NCBI GenBank assembly: GCA_023420415.1
Contig: JAEZWF010000014.1
Coordinates: 172,659 to 236,658, forward strand
DNA: 64,000 bases
Direction of reading: 5' to 3'
Origin: Actinomycetes bacterium
GTDB lineage: Bacteria > Actinomycetota > Actinomycetes > Actinomycetales > Dermatophilaceae
The notes below the pieces were generated by a model. It was not told where the DNA came from. It searched no databases and worked only from the letters and a program-made list of their open reading frames with translations. Both the position numbers and the translations under genes were made by a program. Of this stretch, positions 25,044 through 33,890 are shown in pieces. How positions within the stretch are numbered: position 1 is the first letter of the stretch; the number at the start of each line of letters is the position of its first letter.

Positions 25044-26453
25044 TTAGACGACCAGGCCGAGGAGCAGCACGAAGACCAGGCCGGACACCGAGAGCACGGT
25101 CTCCATCAGCGACCACGACTTGATCGTCTGGCCGACGGTCAGGCCGAAGTACTCCTTGACGAGCCAGAACCCGGCGTCGTTGACGTGGGAGAAGAACACC
25201 GAGCCCGCGCCGACCGCCAGGACCAGCAGCGACACCTCGGCCGGTGCCATGCCACTGGCGAGCGGGGCGAGGATGCCCGAGGCCGTGACGGTGGCGACGG
25301 TGGCCGACCCCGTCGCGAGCCGGATCAGGACGGCCACGACCCAGGCGAGCAGGAGCACCGAGATGCCGCTGTTCTGCACCCAGTCGGCGACGAGGTTGCC
25401 GATGCCGGTGTCGACGAGGGTCTGCTTGAACCCGCCACCCGCGGCGACGATGAGGATGATCCCCGCGATCGGGCCCAGCGAGGACTCCAGCGACTTCGCC
25501 ATGGCCTTGAGGTCCATCCCGGCGCCGCGGCCGAGAGTGGCCATGCCGACGAGGACCGCGATGAGCAGAGCAATGAGCGGCGTGCCGAGGAAGTCGAGCG
25601 CCGACCGCAGGACGTGGCCCTCGGCGAGGAAGATGTCGGCGAGCGCCTTGCCCATCATGAGGACGACCGGCGTGAGGACGGCGAAGAGGGTGGTGCCGAA
25701 GCTGGGACGCTTGGCCCGCTCCTCACCCGTGGTGTCCTCGCTCGTCTCGAAGAGGGCGGGTGGCGGCACGTCGACCCACCGTCCGGCGAACCGCGCGAAG
25801 AGCGGACCGGACACCGCCACCGTGGGGAGGGCGACGAGGACACCGAGGGCGAGGGTGACGCCCAGGTTGGCGCCCAGGGCGTCGATGGCCACGAGCGGCC
25901 CCGGGTGTGGGGGCACCAGACCGTGCATGGCGGACAGGCCGGCGAGCGCCGGGATGCCGACCTTGATGATCGACAGCCCGGAACGTCGGGCCACCAGGAA
26001 GATCACGGGCATCAGCAGCACGAGGCCGATCTCGAAGAACATCGGCAACCCGATGAGGGCACCCACGCCGGCCATCGCCCACGGCAGGGTGCGGTCGGAC
26101 GAGCGACCGATGATGGTGTCGACGATCTCGTCGGCGCCGCCGGAGTCGGCGAGCAGCTTGCCGAACATCGCGCCGAGTGCGATCAGGGTGCCCACGCCCG
26201 CCGCGGTCGAACCGAAGCCCTTGGTGAACGAGTCGACCACCGCGGACATCGGCACGCCCGCCACGGCTCCCACGGTCAGCGACCCGAGGGTCAGCCCGAG
26301 GAACGGGTGGAACTTGAACTTCGTGATGAGCAGGACGATCACGGCGATGCCGAGCAGGGCGGCCGGGATGAGCCGGGCCGCGGGGATGTCCGGCACCTCG
26401 GGGGTGTCGGCGCTGGCCCACTGGTGCAGGGCGGAGAAGAGGTCGGTGGTCAC
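25044..26453 (-). CDS. gntP: Gluconate permease, GntP family
   Basis: A 469-residue transporter with about 12-14 hydrophobic helices covering residues 25-469. Family segments include FHPFLGLTLGSL, GSTAAGVGTLIALGAMFG, ADEIVDTIIGR, SAMHGLVPPHPGPLVAI and SVFFSHVNDAGFWLVKEYFGL. It imports gluconate or a related sugar acid by proton symport. The GTG start overlaps the gntK stop codon by four bases (GTGA), so translation is coupled. Two hairpins follow the gene. Confidence 0.95.
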   Translation of the reverse strand: MTTDLFSALHQWASADTPEVPDIPAARLIPAALLGIAVIVLLITKFKFHPFLGLTLGSLTVGAVAGVPMSAVVDSFTKGFGSTAAGVGTLIALGAMFGKLLADSGGADEIVDTIIGRSSDRTLPWAMAGVGALIGLPMFFEIGLVLLMPVIFLVARRSGLSIIKVGIPALAGLSAMHGLVPPHPGPLVAIDALGANLGVTLALGVLVALPTVAVSGPLFARFAGRWVDVPPPALFETSEDTTGEERAKRPSFGTTLFAVLTPVVLMMGKALADIFLAEGHVLRSALDFLGTPLIALLIAVLVGMATLGRGAGMDLKAMAKSLESSLGPIAGIILIVAAGGGFKQTLVDTGIGNLVADWVQNSGISVLLLAWVVAVLIRLATGSATVATVTASGILAPLASGMAPAEVSLLVLAVGAGSVFFSHVNDAGFWLVKEYFGLTVGQTIKSWSLMETVLSVSGLVFVLLLGLVV

Positions 26454-26980
26454 GACGGGGTGCTTTCTGTGCGAGCGAGCAGGGCGAGGGCACGGTCGAC
26501 GAGCTCGTCGACCGGGAGGGAGACGTCGAGGACGGCGCCGAGCTCGTCGCGCTCGAGCGGCTCGAGGGTGGCGAACTGGCTGTCGATGAGGGCGGCGGGC
26601 ATGAAGTGGGCCGGCCGGGCGGCGACGCGCTGGGCGAGGACGTCGCGGTCGCCGTGCAGGTGCAGGAAGAAGGTGCGGGCCGAGCCGGTGCGCAGGATGT
26701 CGCGGTAGGAGCGCTTGAGGGCCGAGCAGCTGGCGACACCACCGGAGGGGTCGTGGGCGAGCAGCCAGGCGGCGATCGCCTCGAGCCAGGGTCGCCGGTC
26801 GTCGTCGTCGAGCGGTATGCCGGCGGACATCTTGGCGATGTTGGCCGCCGGGTGGAAGTCGTCGGCGTCGGCGAAGGGGACGCGCAGCCGCTGGGCCAGG
26901 GCTGCCCCGACGGTGGTCTTGCCGGAGCCGGAGACTCCCATGACGACGACCAGGGGTGGTGCTGTGCTGTTCGGGCTCAT
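26450..26980 (-). CDS. gntK: Gluconokinase
   Basis: A 176-residue kinase that phosphorylates gluconate to 6-phosphogluconate for the pentose phosphate route. The P-loop GVSGSGKTT is at residues 15-23, followed by ADADDFHPAANIAKMSAG, the gluconate-binding segment, and CSALKRSYRDILR. The Ile codon in AGIPLDD is ATA, completing a GTATGCCG motif. AAGGAG lies ten bases before the ATG. It is the first gene of the leftward operon with gntP. Confidence 0.96.
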   Translation of the reverse strand: MSPNSTAPPLVVVMGVSGSGKTTVGAALAQRLRVPFADADDFHPAANIAKMSAGIPLDDDDRRPWLEAIAAWLLAHDPSGGVASCSALKRSYRDILRTGSARTFFLHLHGDRDVLAQRVAARPAHFMPAALIDSQFATLEPLERDELGAVLDVSLPVDELVDRALALLARTESTPS

Positions 26981-27072
26981 CCGCGGGGACTCCTTCGTCC
27001 GGCTCGGCGTGGGCGGCTCGTCCTCGGACCGCCGCGCCCACTGTGCCACCCTAGAACCGCCTTATCAAGACT

Positions 27073-27099
27073 TTGGAACCAATAACTCTGTTTTAAACA
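27073..27099. promoter_or_regulatory. Candidate operators between gntK and gntR
   Basis: An AT-rich patch holds two small palindromes: TTGGAACCAA (27073-27082) and TGTTTTAAACA (27089-27099). Such palindromes are typical targets of GntR/FadR regulators, here in the divergent promoter region. Confidence 0.5.
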
Positions 27100-27103
27100 A
27101 CGC

Positions 27104-27895
27104 GTGACGGTGTCAAGACTGGTCTGGCAGGGTGGTGCCGTGCGCACCGAGGCCGACCCCGACGGCATACCCACCGACGCCCTCGCCCAAGGGCCGCTGC
27201 ACGCCGGCGTGCTCGACGCCCTCGGGCAGGAGATCGTGTCGGGCACCGTGGCACCCGGTGACGTGCTGCGCATCGACCAGCTCGACGCACGGTTCGGCGT
27301 CTCCCGCTCGGTCGTGCGCGAGGCCGTACGGGTGCTCGACTCGATGGGGCTGGTGGAGACGCGGCGCCGGCTCGGGGTGCGGGTGCGGTCCCGTGAGCAG
27401 TGGAACCTCTTCGACCCGCGCGTGATCCGCTGGCGGCTCGCCGGACCGGGTCGCGAGGACCAGCTCGTGTCACTCGGTGAGCTGCGGCGCGGGTTCGAGC
27501 CGGTGGCGGCCGAGCTGGCCGCCCAGCGCGCGACCCCCGACCAGTGCCGCGCCATGGCGGCGGCCGTCATGGAGATGACGGTGCACGCCAAGGCCGGCGA
27601 CCTCGAGGCCTACCTGCGGGCCGACCAGGAGTTCCACGCCACGATGCTGCAGGCCTCCGGCAACGAGATGCTCGGGGCGCTGTCGACCGTGGTCGACGAG
27701 GTGCTCGCCGGCCGCACTCACCACGACCTCATGCCGCACTCCCCCAACCCGGCCGCGATCCGGCTGCACTCCGACGTGGCCAACGCCATCGGCGAGGGCG
27801 ACGCCGCCACCGCCCACCGCAAGATGACCGAGATCATCGACGAGGCGAGCGATGCCGTGCGGGCCGCCAAGCAGGCGACCGACGAAGCGGGCTAG
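27104..27895 (+). CDS. GntR/FadR family regulator of gluconate genes
   Basis: A 263-residue regulator. The winged helix is at about residues 32-95 (LDALGQEIVSGTVAPGDVLRIDQL, SRSVVREAVRVLDSMGLVETRRRLGVRV). The C-terminal FCD domain, helical and metal-binding, covers about 120-250, with DQEFHATML and HSDVANAIGEGD. It is divergent from gntK-gntP and most likely represses them until gluconate or its phosphate binds. A GTG at 27140 is an alternative start. Its TAG stop shares the sequence CTAG with the TAG stop of the convergent gene. Confidence 0.92.
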   Translation: MTVSRLVWQGGAVRTEADPDGIPTDALAQGPLHAGVLDALGQEIVSGTVAPGDVLRIDQLDARFGVSRSVVREAVRVLDSMGLVETRRRLGVRVRSREQWNLFDPRVIRWRLAGPGREDQLVSLGELRRGFEPVAAELAAQRATPDQCRAMAAAVMEMTVHAKAGDLEAYLRADQEFHATMLQASGNEMLGALSTVVDEVLAGRTHHDLMPHSPNPAAIRLHSDVANAIGEGDAATAHRKMTEIIDEASDAVRAAKQATDEAG

Positions 27896-29286
27896 ACCCC
27901 GCAGGTGTTGACGAGGTCACCGCTCGTCGGGCGCGGGTAGGTGCGGTCGGCCGGTGGCGTCACGCCCTGCTCCACCCAGGCGGTCAGCGTGTCGAATCCC
28001 GCACGGGCACAAGGCAACAGCGGCCGCAGTTTGTCGGGGAACAGTGCGTAGAGGCCGTCGGTGTGGGTGCCGCCCTCGAACGTGTAGTAGCGGTGCAGGG
28101 CGCCCTTGCCGGCCTGGTCGATGAGCTGGTCGTAGACGTCGCTGTCGGTGCGTGGCGGCAGCAGGGTGTCGAGCGAGCCCTGCACGGTGATGAGCGGCTT
28201 GCCGATGTTGCCGGTCAGCTGCACCCTGGCGACGGCGTCCTTCACCGACTGGGGTCGCGACGCGTAGTCGTAGTCGGCGTCGCAGTTCGGGGTTCCGCTG
28301 GCGCAGTAAGGGATTCCCGCCTTGAGGTCCCCGTCGTAGGTCGGGTCGAACTCCTCGCGGTAGATGCGCTGCGTGAGGTCCCAGTACACCTGGTAGTGGA
28401 ACGGCCACAGGAACTCCGAGCCCGCAGCGAAGCCCGCCGCGATCATCGCGTCGTGCGCCGCGGGATCTCCCGTCGCGGCGTACGTGGGGTAGTTCTTCAG
28501 GGCCGTGGGCAGGTAGGTGAGCAGGTTCGGGCCGTCCGCGCGGAAGAGCGTGCCCTCCCAGTCGAGCCCACCGTCGTAGAGGTCCGGGCGGTTCTCCAGC
28601 TGCCACCGCACGAGGTAGCCGCCGTTGGAGATGCCGGCCATGTAGGTCTGCCGGGGAGCCTTGGCCCGCACCTGCTTGACGACGCGCTTGGCGGCGATGG
28701 TCAGCTCGGTGACGCGCGTGTTCCACTCGGCCACCGAACCGCCGGGCTCCGAGCCGTCGTCCCAGAAGTTGAGCCCGACGTTGCCCTTGTCGGTCGAGGC
28801 GAACGCATAGCCCTGCGCCAGGACGTGGTCGCTGATGATGAAGTCGTTGGCGTACTGCGCGCGGTTGCCGGGGGCGCCACTGACGACGAGCCCGCCGTTC
28901 CAGTTGTCGGGGATGCGGATGACGAACTGGCTGTCGTGCTTCCAGCCGTTGTTGGTGTTGCCGGTCGAGCTGTCCGGGAAGTAGCCGTCGACCTGGATGC
29001 CCGGCACCCCGCTCGGGTTGCGGGTGCCCGCCGCGTGCAGCCCGGCGAAGTCGGCGGGGTTGGTGTGCCCCGACGCGACAGTGCCGGCAGTGGTGAGGTC
29101 GGCGAGACAAGCCGTCTTCTGCATCTCGGCGCCCGGCACGCGCACCTTCGACTCGCGGGCACAGTGGCCACCACCCGGCTTGTCGGCACTCGCCGGTGCG
29201 GCGGTCGCGAGCGCCCCCGTCGTGGCGAGCGCGAGGCTGGCCAGGGCGGCAGCAGTGCGGTGGCGGGACGTCGTTGTCGGGCGCAT
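27892..29286 (-). CDS. Secreted alpha/beta hydrolase, 3HB-oligomer hydrolase/tannase-like
   Basis: A 464-residue exported hydrolase. The signal peptide (LASLALATTGALATAAPASA) ends near residue 34. The nucleophile elbow is GISNGGYLVRW, followed by GLDWEGTLF. A late LDTLLPP segment and FEGGTHTDG near residue 410 could supply the acid and the histidine. The overall pattern is closest to 3-hydroxybutyrate oligomer hydrolases and tannase/feruloyl esterases, but I cannot choose between them. Several cysteines (HCARES, ACLADL, YCASGTPNCD, PCARAG) suggest disulfides. It stands alone between convergent gntR and the DinB gene. Confidence 0.82.
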   Translation of the reverse strand: MRPTTTSRHRTAAALASLALATTGALATAAPASADKPGGGHCARESKVRVPGAEMQKTACLADLTTAGTVASGHTNPADFAGLHAAGTRNPSGVPGIQVDGYFPDSSTGNTNNGWKHDSQFVIRIPDNWNGGLVVSGAPGNRAQYANDFIISDHVLAQGYAFASTDKGNVGLNFWDDGSEPGGSVAEWNTRVTELTIAAKRVVKQVRAKAPRQTYMAGISNGGYLVRWQLENRPDLYDGGLDWEGTLFRADGPNLLTYLPTALKNYPTYAATGDPAAHDAMIAAGFAAGSEFLWPFHYQVYWDLTQRIYREEFDPTYDGDLKAGIPYCASGTPNCDADYDYASRPQSVKDAVARVQLTGNIGKPLITVQGSLDTLLPPRTDSDVYDQLIDQAGKGALHRYYTFEGGTHTDGLYALFPDKLRPLLPCARAGFDTLTAWVEQGVTPPADRTYPRPTSGDLVNTCGV

Positions 29287-29370
29287 GGCGTCATGCTTCG
29301 CCTCGTGGGTGCGCCGACCAATGTGGGTGCGGCACACAAACGAGGTATGCCGCGTGTGCGTCTTCGCAGG

Positions 29371-29832
29371 TCAGGTCGCCTGCGCGCGGAGCACGTCGCG
29401 GGTGATCTCGACCTGGCCGCGGTGCTGGGCGAGCTCCTCGTAGACGTGCAGCAGCACCTCGCCCTGCGTGGCGTACGCGTCGTGGTGGTGACGGCCACGC
29501 GGAGGGTTCGCCGGCGGCATACCCGGGTCTGCCTCGCCAACCCACCCGGCGAAGTCCGCGCGCAAGCGGTCAGTTGCGACTGCGAGGTCCGCCACGGGTC
29601 CGGATGCGGTGAACTCGGCGGCACGGTCGCGCGAGACCTCGCGGCCGAGGTTGACGGTCGAGCCCCAGTAGGCGCAGACGCCGAGGCAGTGGGTCAGGAT
29701 CGCGTAGGGGCTGTTGGCTCCGGGCAGGTCCGGGCGGCGGTTGGCGAGGTCGTCGCCGAGGTCGGTGACGATGTCGCGCATGGCGACCAGCGCCTCGTCG
29801 CAGAACCGGAGGTAGGTGTGTTTGTCGATCAC
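29371..29832 (-). CDS. DinB / DUF664 family protein
   Basis: A 153-residue four-helix bundle protein. The presumed metal ligands are His in ILTHCLGV near residue 48 and the pair in LHVYEELAQHRGQVEITRD near 130-140, the DinB arrangement. In actinobacteria such proteins are often mycothiol-dependent transferases acting on reactive compounds. The GTG start has no ribosome binding site; TAGTCT lies six bases before it, a good leaderless match. Confidence 0.88.
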   Translation of the reverse strand: MIDKHTYLRFCDEALVAMRDIVTDLGDDLANRRPDLPGANSPYAILTHCLGVCAYWGSTVNLGREVSRDRAAEFTASGPVADLAVATDRLRADFAGWVGEADPGMPPANPPRGRHHHDAYATQGEVLLHVYEELAQHRGQVEITRDVLRAQAT

Positions 29833-29838
29833 GGCCCG

Positions 29839-29844
29839 AGACTA
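29839..29844 (-). promoter_or_regulatory. Leaderless -10 box of the DinB gene
   Basis: TAGTCT, six bases, then the GTG start on the minus strand. No other ribosome-recruiting sequence is seen. Confidence 0.55.
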
Positions 29845-29872
29845 AGAGGCCGCACCGTCAGGCCACACTGCG

Positions 29873-32032
29873 TCAGTCGGCGGAGCCGTTTTCGAGGAGT
29901 CGGACGAAGCCGGCCTCGTCGAGGATGGGGCGGCCGAGCTCGCGGGCCTTGTCCTCCTTGGACCCGGCGTTCTCGCCGACGACGACGTAGTCGGTCTTCT
30001 TCGACACCGAGCTCGACGCCTTGCCGCCGCGGGCGAGGATGGCCTCCTTGGCCGAGTCACGCGAGAACCCCTCGAGGGACCCCGTGACGACGACCGTGAG
30101 CCCGGCCAGCGTCTGCTCGATCGACTCGTCGCGCTCGTCCTCCATCCGCACCCCGTCGGCGGCCCAGCGCTCGACGATGTTGACGTGCCAGTCGTTGCCC
30201 TCGCCGTCGAACCACTCGCGCACGGCGTCGGCGATCACTCCCCCGACGCCCTCGACGCCGGCCAGCTCGTCACGGGACGCCTCACGGATGGCCTGCATCG
30301 AGCCGAAGTGCTGCGCGAGCGCGCGGGACGCGGTCGGGCCGACGTGCCGGATCGAGAGGGCCACGAGCACCCGCCACAGCGGCTGCTCCTTGGCGGTGGC
30401 CAGGTTGTCGACCAGGCGCTTGCCGTTGGCCGAGAGCACCCGCCCGTCGACCACGGCGTCTTCCGGGTCGGTCTTCTTCGCGGCCCGCGTGAACAACGGC
30501 ACCTGCGCGATCTCGTTCTCCCCCAAGGCAAACAGGCCGCTCTCGTCCTTGATGACCCCAGACTCGAGCAGGGCGCCGGCGCCCTCCCACCCGAGCGCCT
30601 CGATGTCGAACGCACCACGCCCGGCCAGCCCCGCCAGCCGCTCGCGCAGCTGCTGCGGGCAGGTGCGCGCGTTGGGGCAGCGGATGTCCTTGTCGCCCTC
30701 CTTCTCCGGGCGCAGTTCGGTGCCGCACGACGGGCAGTGGGTGGGCATGACGAACTCGCGCTCGCTGCCGTCGCGCAGGTCGACGACCGGCCCGAGGATC
30801 TCGGGGATCACGTCTCCGGCCTTGCGCAGCACCACCGTGTCACCGATGAGCACGCCCTTGCGCTTGACCTCGTCGGCGTTGTGCAGCGTCGCCCGCTCCA
30901 CGGTCGACCCCGCCACCACGACCGGCTCCATCACCCCGAACGGTGTCACGCGCCCGGTGCGGCCGACCCCCACCTGGATGTCGAGCAGCCTGGTGTTGAC
31001 CTCTTCCGGCGGGTACTTGTACGCGATCGCCCAGCGCGGCGCCCGTGACGTCGACCCGAGCTGGCGCTGCACGGCCACCTCGTCGACCTTGATGACGATG
31101 CCGTCGAGCTCGTGCTCCACGTCGTGCCGGTGCTCGCCGTAGTAGGCGACGTAGTCCTGCACCTCCTCGATCGTGTCGACGACCTTGGAGTGGGTCGACA
31201 CCGGCAGCCCCCACTCCTCGAACAGGTCGTAGGCCTGGGACTGCCGGGTCAGCTCGAGCCCCTCGCGGTAGCCGATGCCGTGCACGAGCATGCGCAGTCC
31301 GCGGCTCGCCGTGACGCGGGGATCCTTCTGCCGCAACGATCCTGCGGCCGTGTTGCGTGGGTTGGCATACGGCGGCTTGCCGGCCGCGACCAGCTGGGCG
31401 TTGAGCTCGCCGAACGCCTCGACCGGGAAGAAGACCTCGCCGCGGATCTCGACCTTGGTCGGGTGATCCTTGCCCTTGAGCTGGTGCGGGATGCCGTCGA
31501 TCGTGCGGACGTTGTTGGTCACGTCCTCGCCCGTGCGGCCGTCGCCGCGGGTGAGCGCTCGCGTGAGCTTTCCGTTCTCGTACAACAGGTTGACGGCCAA
31601 CCCGTCGATCTTCAGCTCGCACAGATAGTGGTATGCCGCGGTGCTCGCGTCGCGGGCGACGCGAGCCGCCCAGGCGGCGAGCTCCTCGGGTGAGAAGCAG
31701 TTGTCGAGGGAGAGCATCCGCTCGAGGTGGTCCACCGCGGTGAAGTCGGTCGAGAACACCGCTCCGCCGACCTGCTGGGTCGGGCTCTCGGGCGTGCGCA
31801 GCTGGGGGTGCTCGTCCTCGATGGCGTTGAGCCGCTTGATCAGAGCGTCGTACTGGCCGTCGCTGATCGTCGGGGCGTCCTTGACGTGGTAGGCGAACTG
31901 GGCCGCACTCGCCTGCTCGGCCAGCTCGGTCCACTCGTGGCGCACGTCCTCGGGGACGTCGCTCTCGATCGGGCTCGCGGTGGTGCTGGCAGTGGTGCTG
32001 GCAGTGGTGCTGGCGGCGCTGCTGTCGGTCAC
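29873..32032 (-). CDS. ligA: NAD-dependent DNA ligase
   Basis: A 719-residue ligase sealing nicks in replication. The adenylated lysine is in CELKIDG (Lys141). Then come the OB fold (GRTGRVTPFGVMEPV), the zinc finger (CPSCG, CPNARTCPQQ), the helix-hairpin-helix region and a C-terminal BRCT domain (LAGLTVVVTGSLEGFSRD). The first 30 residues are an extra Ser/Thr/Ala stretch with the unit TTAS three times, encoded by a 12-bp tandem repeat. The GTG start has CAGGAT six bases upstream. The gene order with the MetE-like gene and mnmA nearby fits actinobacterial synteny. Confidence 0.96.
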   Translation of the reverse strand: MTDSSAASTTASTTASTTASPIESDVPEDVRHEWTELAEQASAAQFAYHVKDAPTISDGQYDALIKRLNAIEDEHPQLRTPESPTQQVGGAVFSTDFTAVDHLERMLSLDNCFSPEELAAWAARVARDASTAAYHYLCELKIDGLAVNLLYENGKLTRALTRGDGRTGEDVTNNVRTIDGIPHQLKGKDHPTKVEIRGEVFFPVEAFGELNAQLVAAGKPPYANPRNTAAGSLRQKDPRVTASRGLRMLVHGIGYREGLELTRQSQAYDLFEEWGLPVSTHSKVVDTIEEVQDYVAYYGEHRHDVEHELDGIVIKVDEVAVQRQLGSTSRAPRWAIAYKYPPEEVNTRLLDIQVGVGRTGRVTPFGVMEPVVVAGSTVERATLHNADEVKRKGVLIGDTVVLRKAGDVIPEILGPVVDLRDGSEREFVMPTHCPSCGTELRPEKEGDKDIRCPNARTCPQQLRERLAGLAGRGAFDIEALGWEGAGALLESGVIKDESGLFALGENEIAQVPLFTRAAKKTDPEDAVVDGRVLSANGKRLVDNLATAKEQPLWRVLVALSIRHVGPTASRALAQHFGSMQAIREASRDELAGVEGVGGVIADAVREWFDGEGNDWHVNIVERWAADGVRMEDERDESIEQTLAGLTVVVTGSLEGFSRDSAKEAILARGGKASSSVSKKTDYVVVGENAGSKEDKARELGRPILDEAGFVRLLENGSAD
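31979..32013. repeat. 12-bp tandem repeat inside ligA
   Basis: The unit GGTGCTGGCAGT occurs nearly three times and encodes the repeated TTAS at the disordered N terminus of LigA. Copy changes would keep the frame. Confidence 0.75.
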
Positions 32033-32038
32033 GCCCCC

Positions 32039-32044
32039 ATCCTG
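32039..32044 (-). promoter_or_regulatory. Possible leaderless -10 box of ligA
   Basis: CAGGAT, six bases, then GTG. It departs from TANNNT at the first base, and a run of G just before the start could act as ribosome binding site instead. Confidence 0.3.
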
Positions 32045-32085
32045 CCGCAGCCCACCGACTCCGGAACCGCCCCCGCGGCGCTTGG

Positions 32086-32214
32086 TTGCGTCCGCGCTTC
32101 TGGCTGCGATGGCGACCGAACCCGCGGACGCAAGCAACGCGGCATACCGCAACGTCCGCGGTTCTGGCTGCCAGGGCGACCGAAACCGCGGACGCAAGGC
32201 ACGCGGCACACCGC
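32086..32214. repeat. Two 60-bp direct repeats with hairpin
   Basis: 32091-32150 and 32155-32214 agree at about 53 of 60 positions. Each contains TTCTGGCTGC and CCGCGGACGCAAG. The first with its left flank forms a hairpin with perfect 11-bp arms (TTGCGTCCGCG at 32086-32096, CGCGGACGCAA at 32123-32133). The block lies in the divergent gap between ligA and the acyl-CoA ligase gene. Confidence 0.75.
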
Positions 32215-32310
32215 AGGGGAACTCAGGAAGCAGCCGAACCGTAGCCAAAGGACAGGTCTACCGGAGAGTATGAGGGCCTGGTCCCCGACACCACGCAATG
32301 GAGCGCCCCG

Positions 32311-33813
32311 ATGACGAACATCGCCACCGACCTGACGACCACTGCCGCCAAGAACCCGGAACAGTCCGCGATCCGGATCAACGGCCAGAGCATGAGCTAT
32401 GCGCAGCTGCACGGTGCCGCCGCCAAGGTGGCCGGGTCCCTGCGCGCGGCCGGCATCGAGCCCGGCGACCGGGTGGCCATCATCCTGCCCAACGTGCCCG
32501 CCTTCCCGGTCGTGTTCTACGGCATCCTGCTCGCCGGCGGCGTGGTCGTGCCGATGAACCCGCTGCTCAAGTCCGGCGAGATCGACTACTTCTTCACCAA
32601 CTCCGGCGCCAAGATCGCGTTCGTGTGGCCGGACTTCGTCGCCGAGGCCACCAAGGGCGCCGAGAACAGCGGCACGACGATCGTCGAGTGCACGCCGATG
32701 GGCCCGGTCGAGGGCGCGCTCCCCGTGGGTGACCCGATCGTCGAGCCGGTCGAGCGGGCCGACGACGACGACGCGCTCATCCTCTACACCTCCGGCACCA
32801 CCGGTCGGCCCAAGGGCGCCGAGCTGACCCACTCCAACATCCACCTCAATGCCCAGCGCAGCTCGCTCGACATCCAGCACACGACGGCCGAGGACGTCGT
32901 CATGGGCTGCCTGCCGCTGTTCCACGTGTTCGGCCTCGTCGTGGGCATGCACGCGGCCGTGCTGGCCGGCGCGTCGCTCGCGCTCATCCCGCGTTTCGAC
33001 CCGGAACAGGCGATCGAGGTCATCGAGAAGGAGCGGGTCACGATCATGCTCGGCGTGCCGACGATGTATGCCGCGATCCTCAACCACCCGAAGTCCGACG
33101 GCATGGACGCGTCGTCGCTGCGCACCTGCTGCTCGGGCGGCTCCGCGATGCCGCACGAGGTGCAGAAGGCGTTCGAGGACAAGTTCGGCTGCATCATCCT
33201 CGAGGGCTACGGTCTGTCGGAGACGTCGCCGGTCGCGTCGTTCAACATGCCCGACCGCGAGCGCAAGCCTGGCACCATCGGCGTCGCGATCCCCGGGTGC
33301 GAGATGAAGCTCGTGGGCGCCGACGGCCAGGACGTCGGCGCCGGGGAGGGTGTCGGCGAGATCGCGATCCGGGGCGACAACGTCATGAAGGGCTACTGGC
33401 AGAACCCCGAGGCCACCGCCGAGGCCATCCCGGACGGCTGGTTCCGCACCGGGGACCTGGCCACCGTCGACGAGGACGGCTACTACACGATCGTCGACCG
33501 CAAGAAGGACATGATCCTGCGCGGTGGCATGAACGTGTACCCGCGCGAGGTCGAGGAGACGCTCTACCAGCACCCCGACGTGCTCGAGGCCGCTGTCGTG
33601 GCCGTGCCGGACGACCTGCTCGGCGAGGAGGTCGGCGCCGCGGTCGCGCTCAAGCCGGACGCCCAGGCCTCGGTCGAGGACATCCAGCAGTTCGTCAAGG
33701 ACAACCTCGCCGCCTACAAGTACCCGCGCCACATCTGGCAGGTCGAGGAGCTGCCCAAGACGGCGACCGGCAAGATCCTGCGCCGCGAGGTCAGCAAGCC
33801 CGCCGACGCCTGA
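32311..33813 (+). CDS. Long-chain fatty acid-CoA ligase-like AMP-binding enzyme
   Basis: A 500-residue acyl-CoA synthetase. The phosphate loop YTSGTTGRPKG is at residues 159-169, then GYGLSETSPV, GWFRTGDLATVDEDGY and the hinge DRKKDMILRGGMNVYPREVE. The C-terminal lysine is in LPKTATGKILRRE. It activates a carboxylic acid via an adenylate to its CoA thioester; the substrate, probably a medium or long chain fatty acid, cannot be told from sequence. GGAG is eight bases before the ATG. A nested hairpin follows the gene. Confidence 0.93.
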   Translation: MTNIATDLTTTAAKNPEQSAIRINGQSMSYAQLHGAAAKVAGSLRAAGIEPGDRVAIILPNVPAFPVVFYGILLAGGVVVPMNPLLKSGEIDYFFTNSGAKIAFVWPDFVAEATKGAENSGTTIVECTPMGPVEGALPVGDPIVEPVERADDDDALILYTSGTTGRPKGAELTHSNIHLNAQRSSLDIQHTTAEDVVMGCLPLFHVFGLVVGMHAAVLAGASLALIPRFDPEQAIEVIEKERVTIMLGVPTMYAAILNHPKSDGMDASSLRTCCSGGSAMPHEVQKAFEDKFGCIILEGYGLSETSPVASFNMPDRERKPGTIGVAIPGCEMKLVGADGQDVGAGEGVGEIAIRGDNVMKGYWQNPEATAEAIPDGWFRTGDLATVDEDGYYTIVDRKKDMILRGGMNVYPREVEETLYQHPDVLEAAVVAVPDDLLGEEVGAAVALKPDAQASVEDIQQFVKDNLAAYKYPRHIWQVEELPKTATGKILRREVSKPADA

Positions 33814-33827
33814 CCGCCTTCGCGCAC

Positions 33828-33890
33828 AACGGGGGTTGCTGGCGCGAGACGGGGCCTATTTCGCCACGTTTTGTGCTCGCAACCCCCGTT
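33828..33890. terminator. Nested hairpin between convergent genes
   Basis: AACGGGGGTTGC at 33828 pairs perfectly with GCAACCCCCGTT at 33879; TGGCG and CGCCA form an inner stem. It separates the acyl-CoA ligase from the leftward transporter gene and may end both. Confidence 0.65.
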
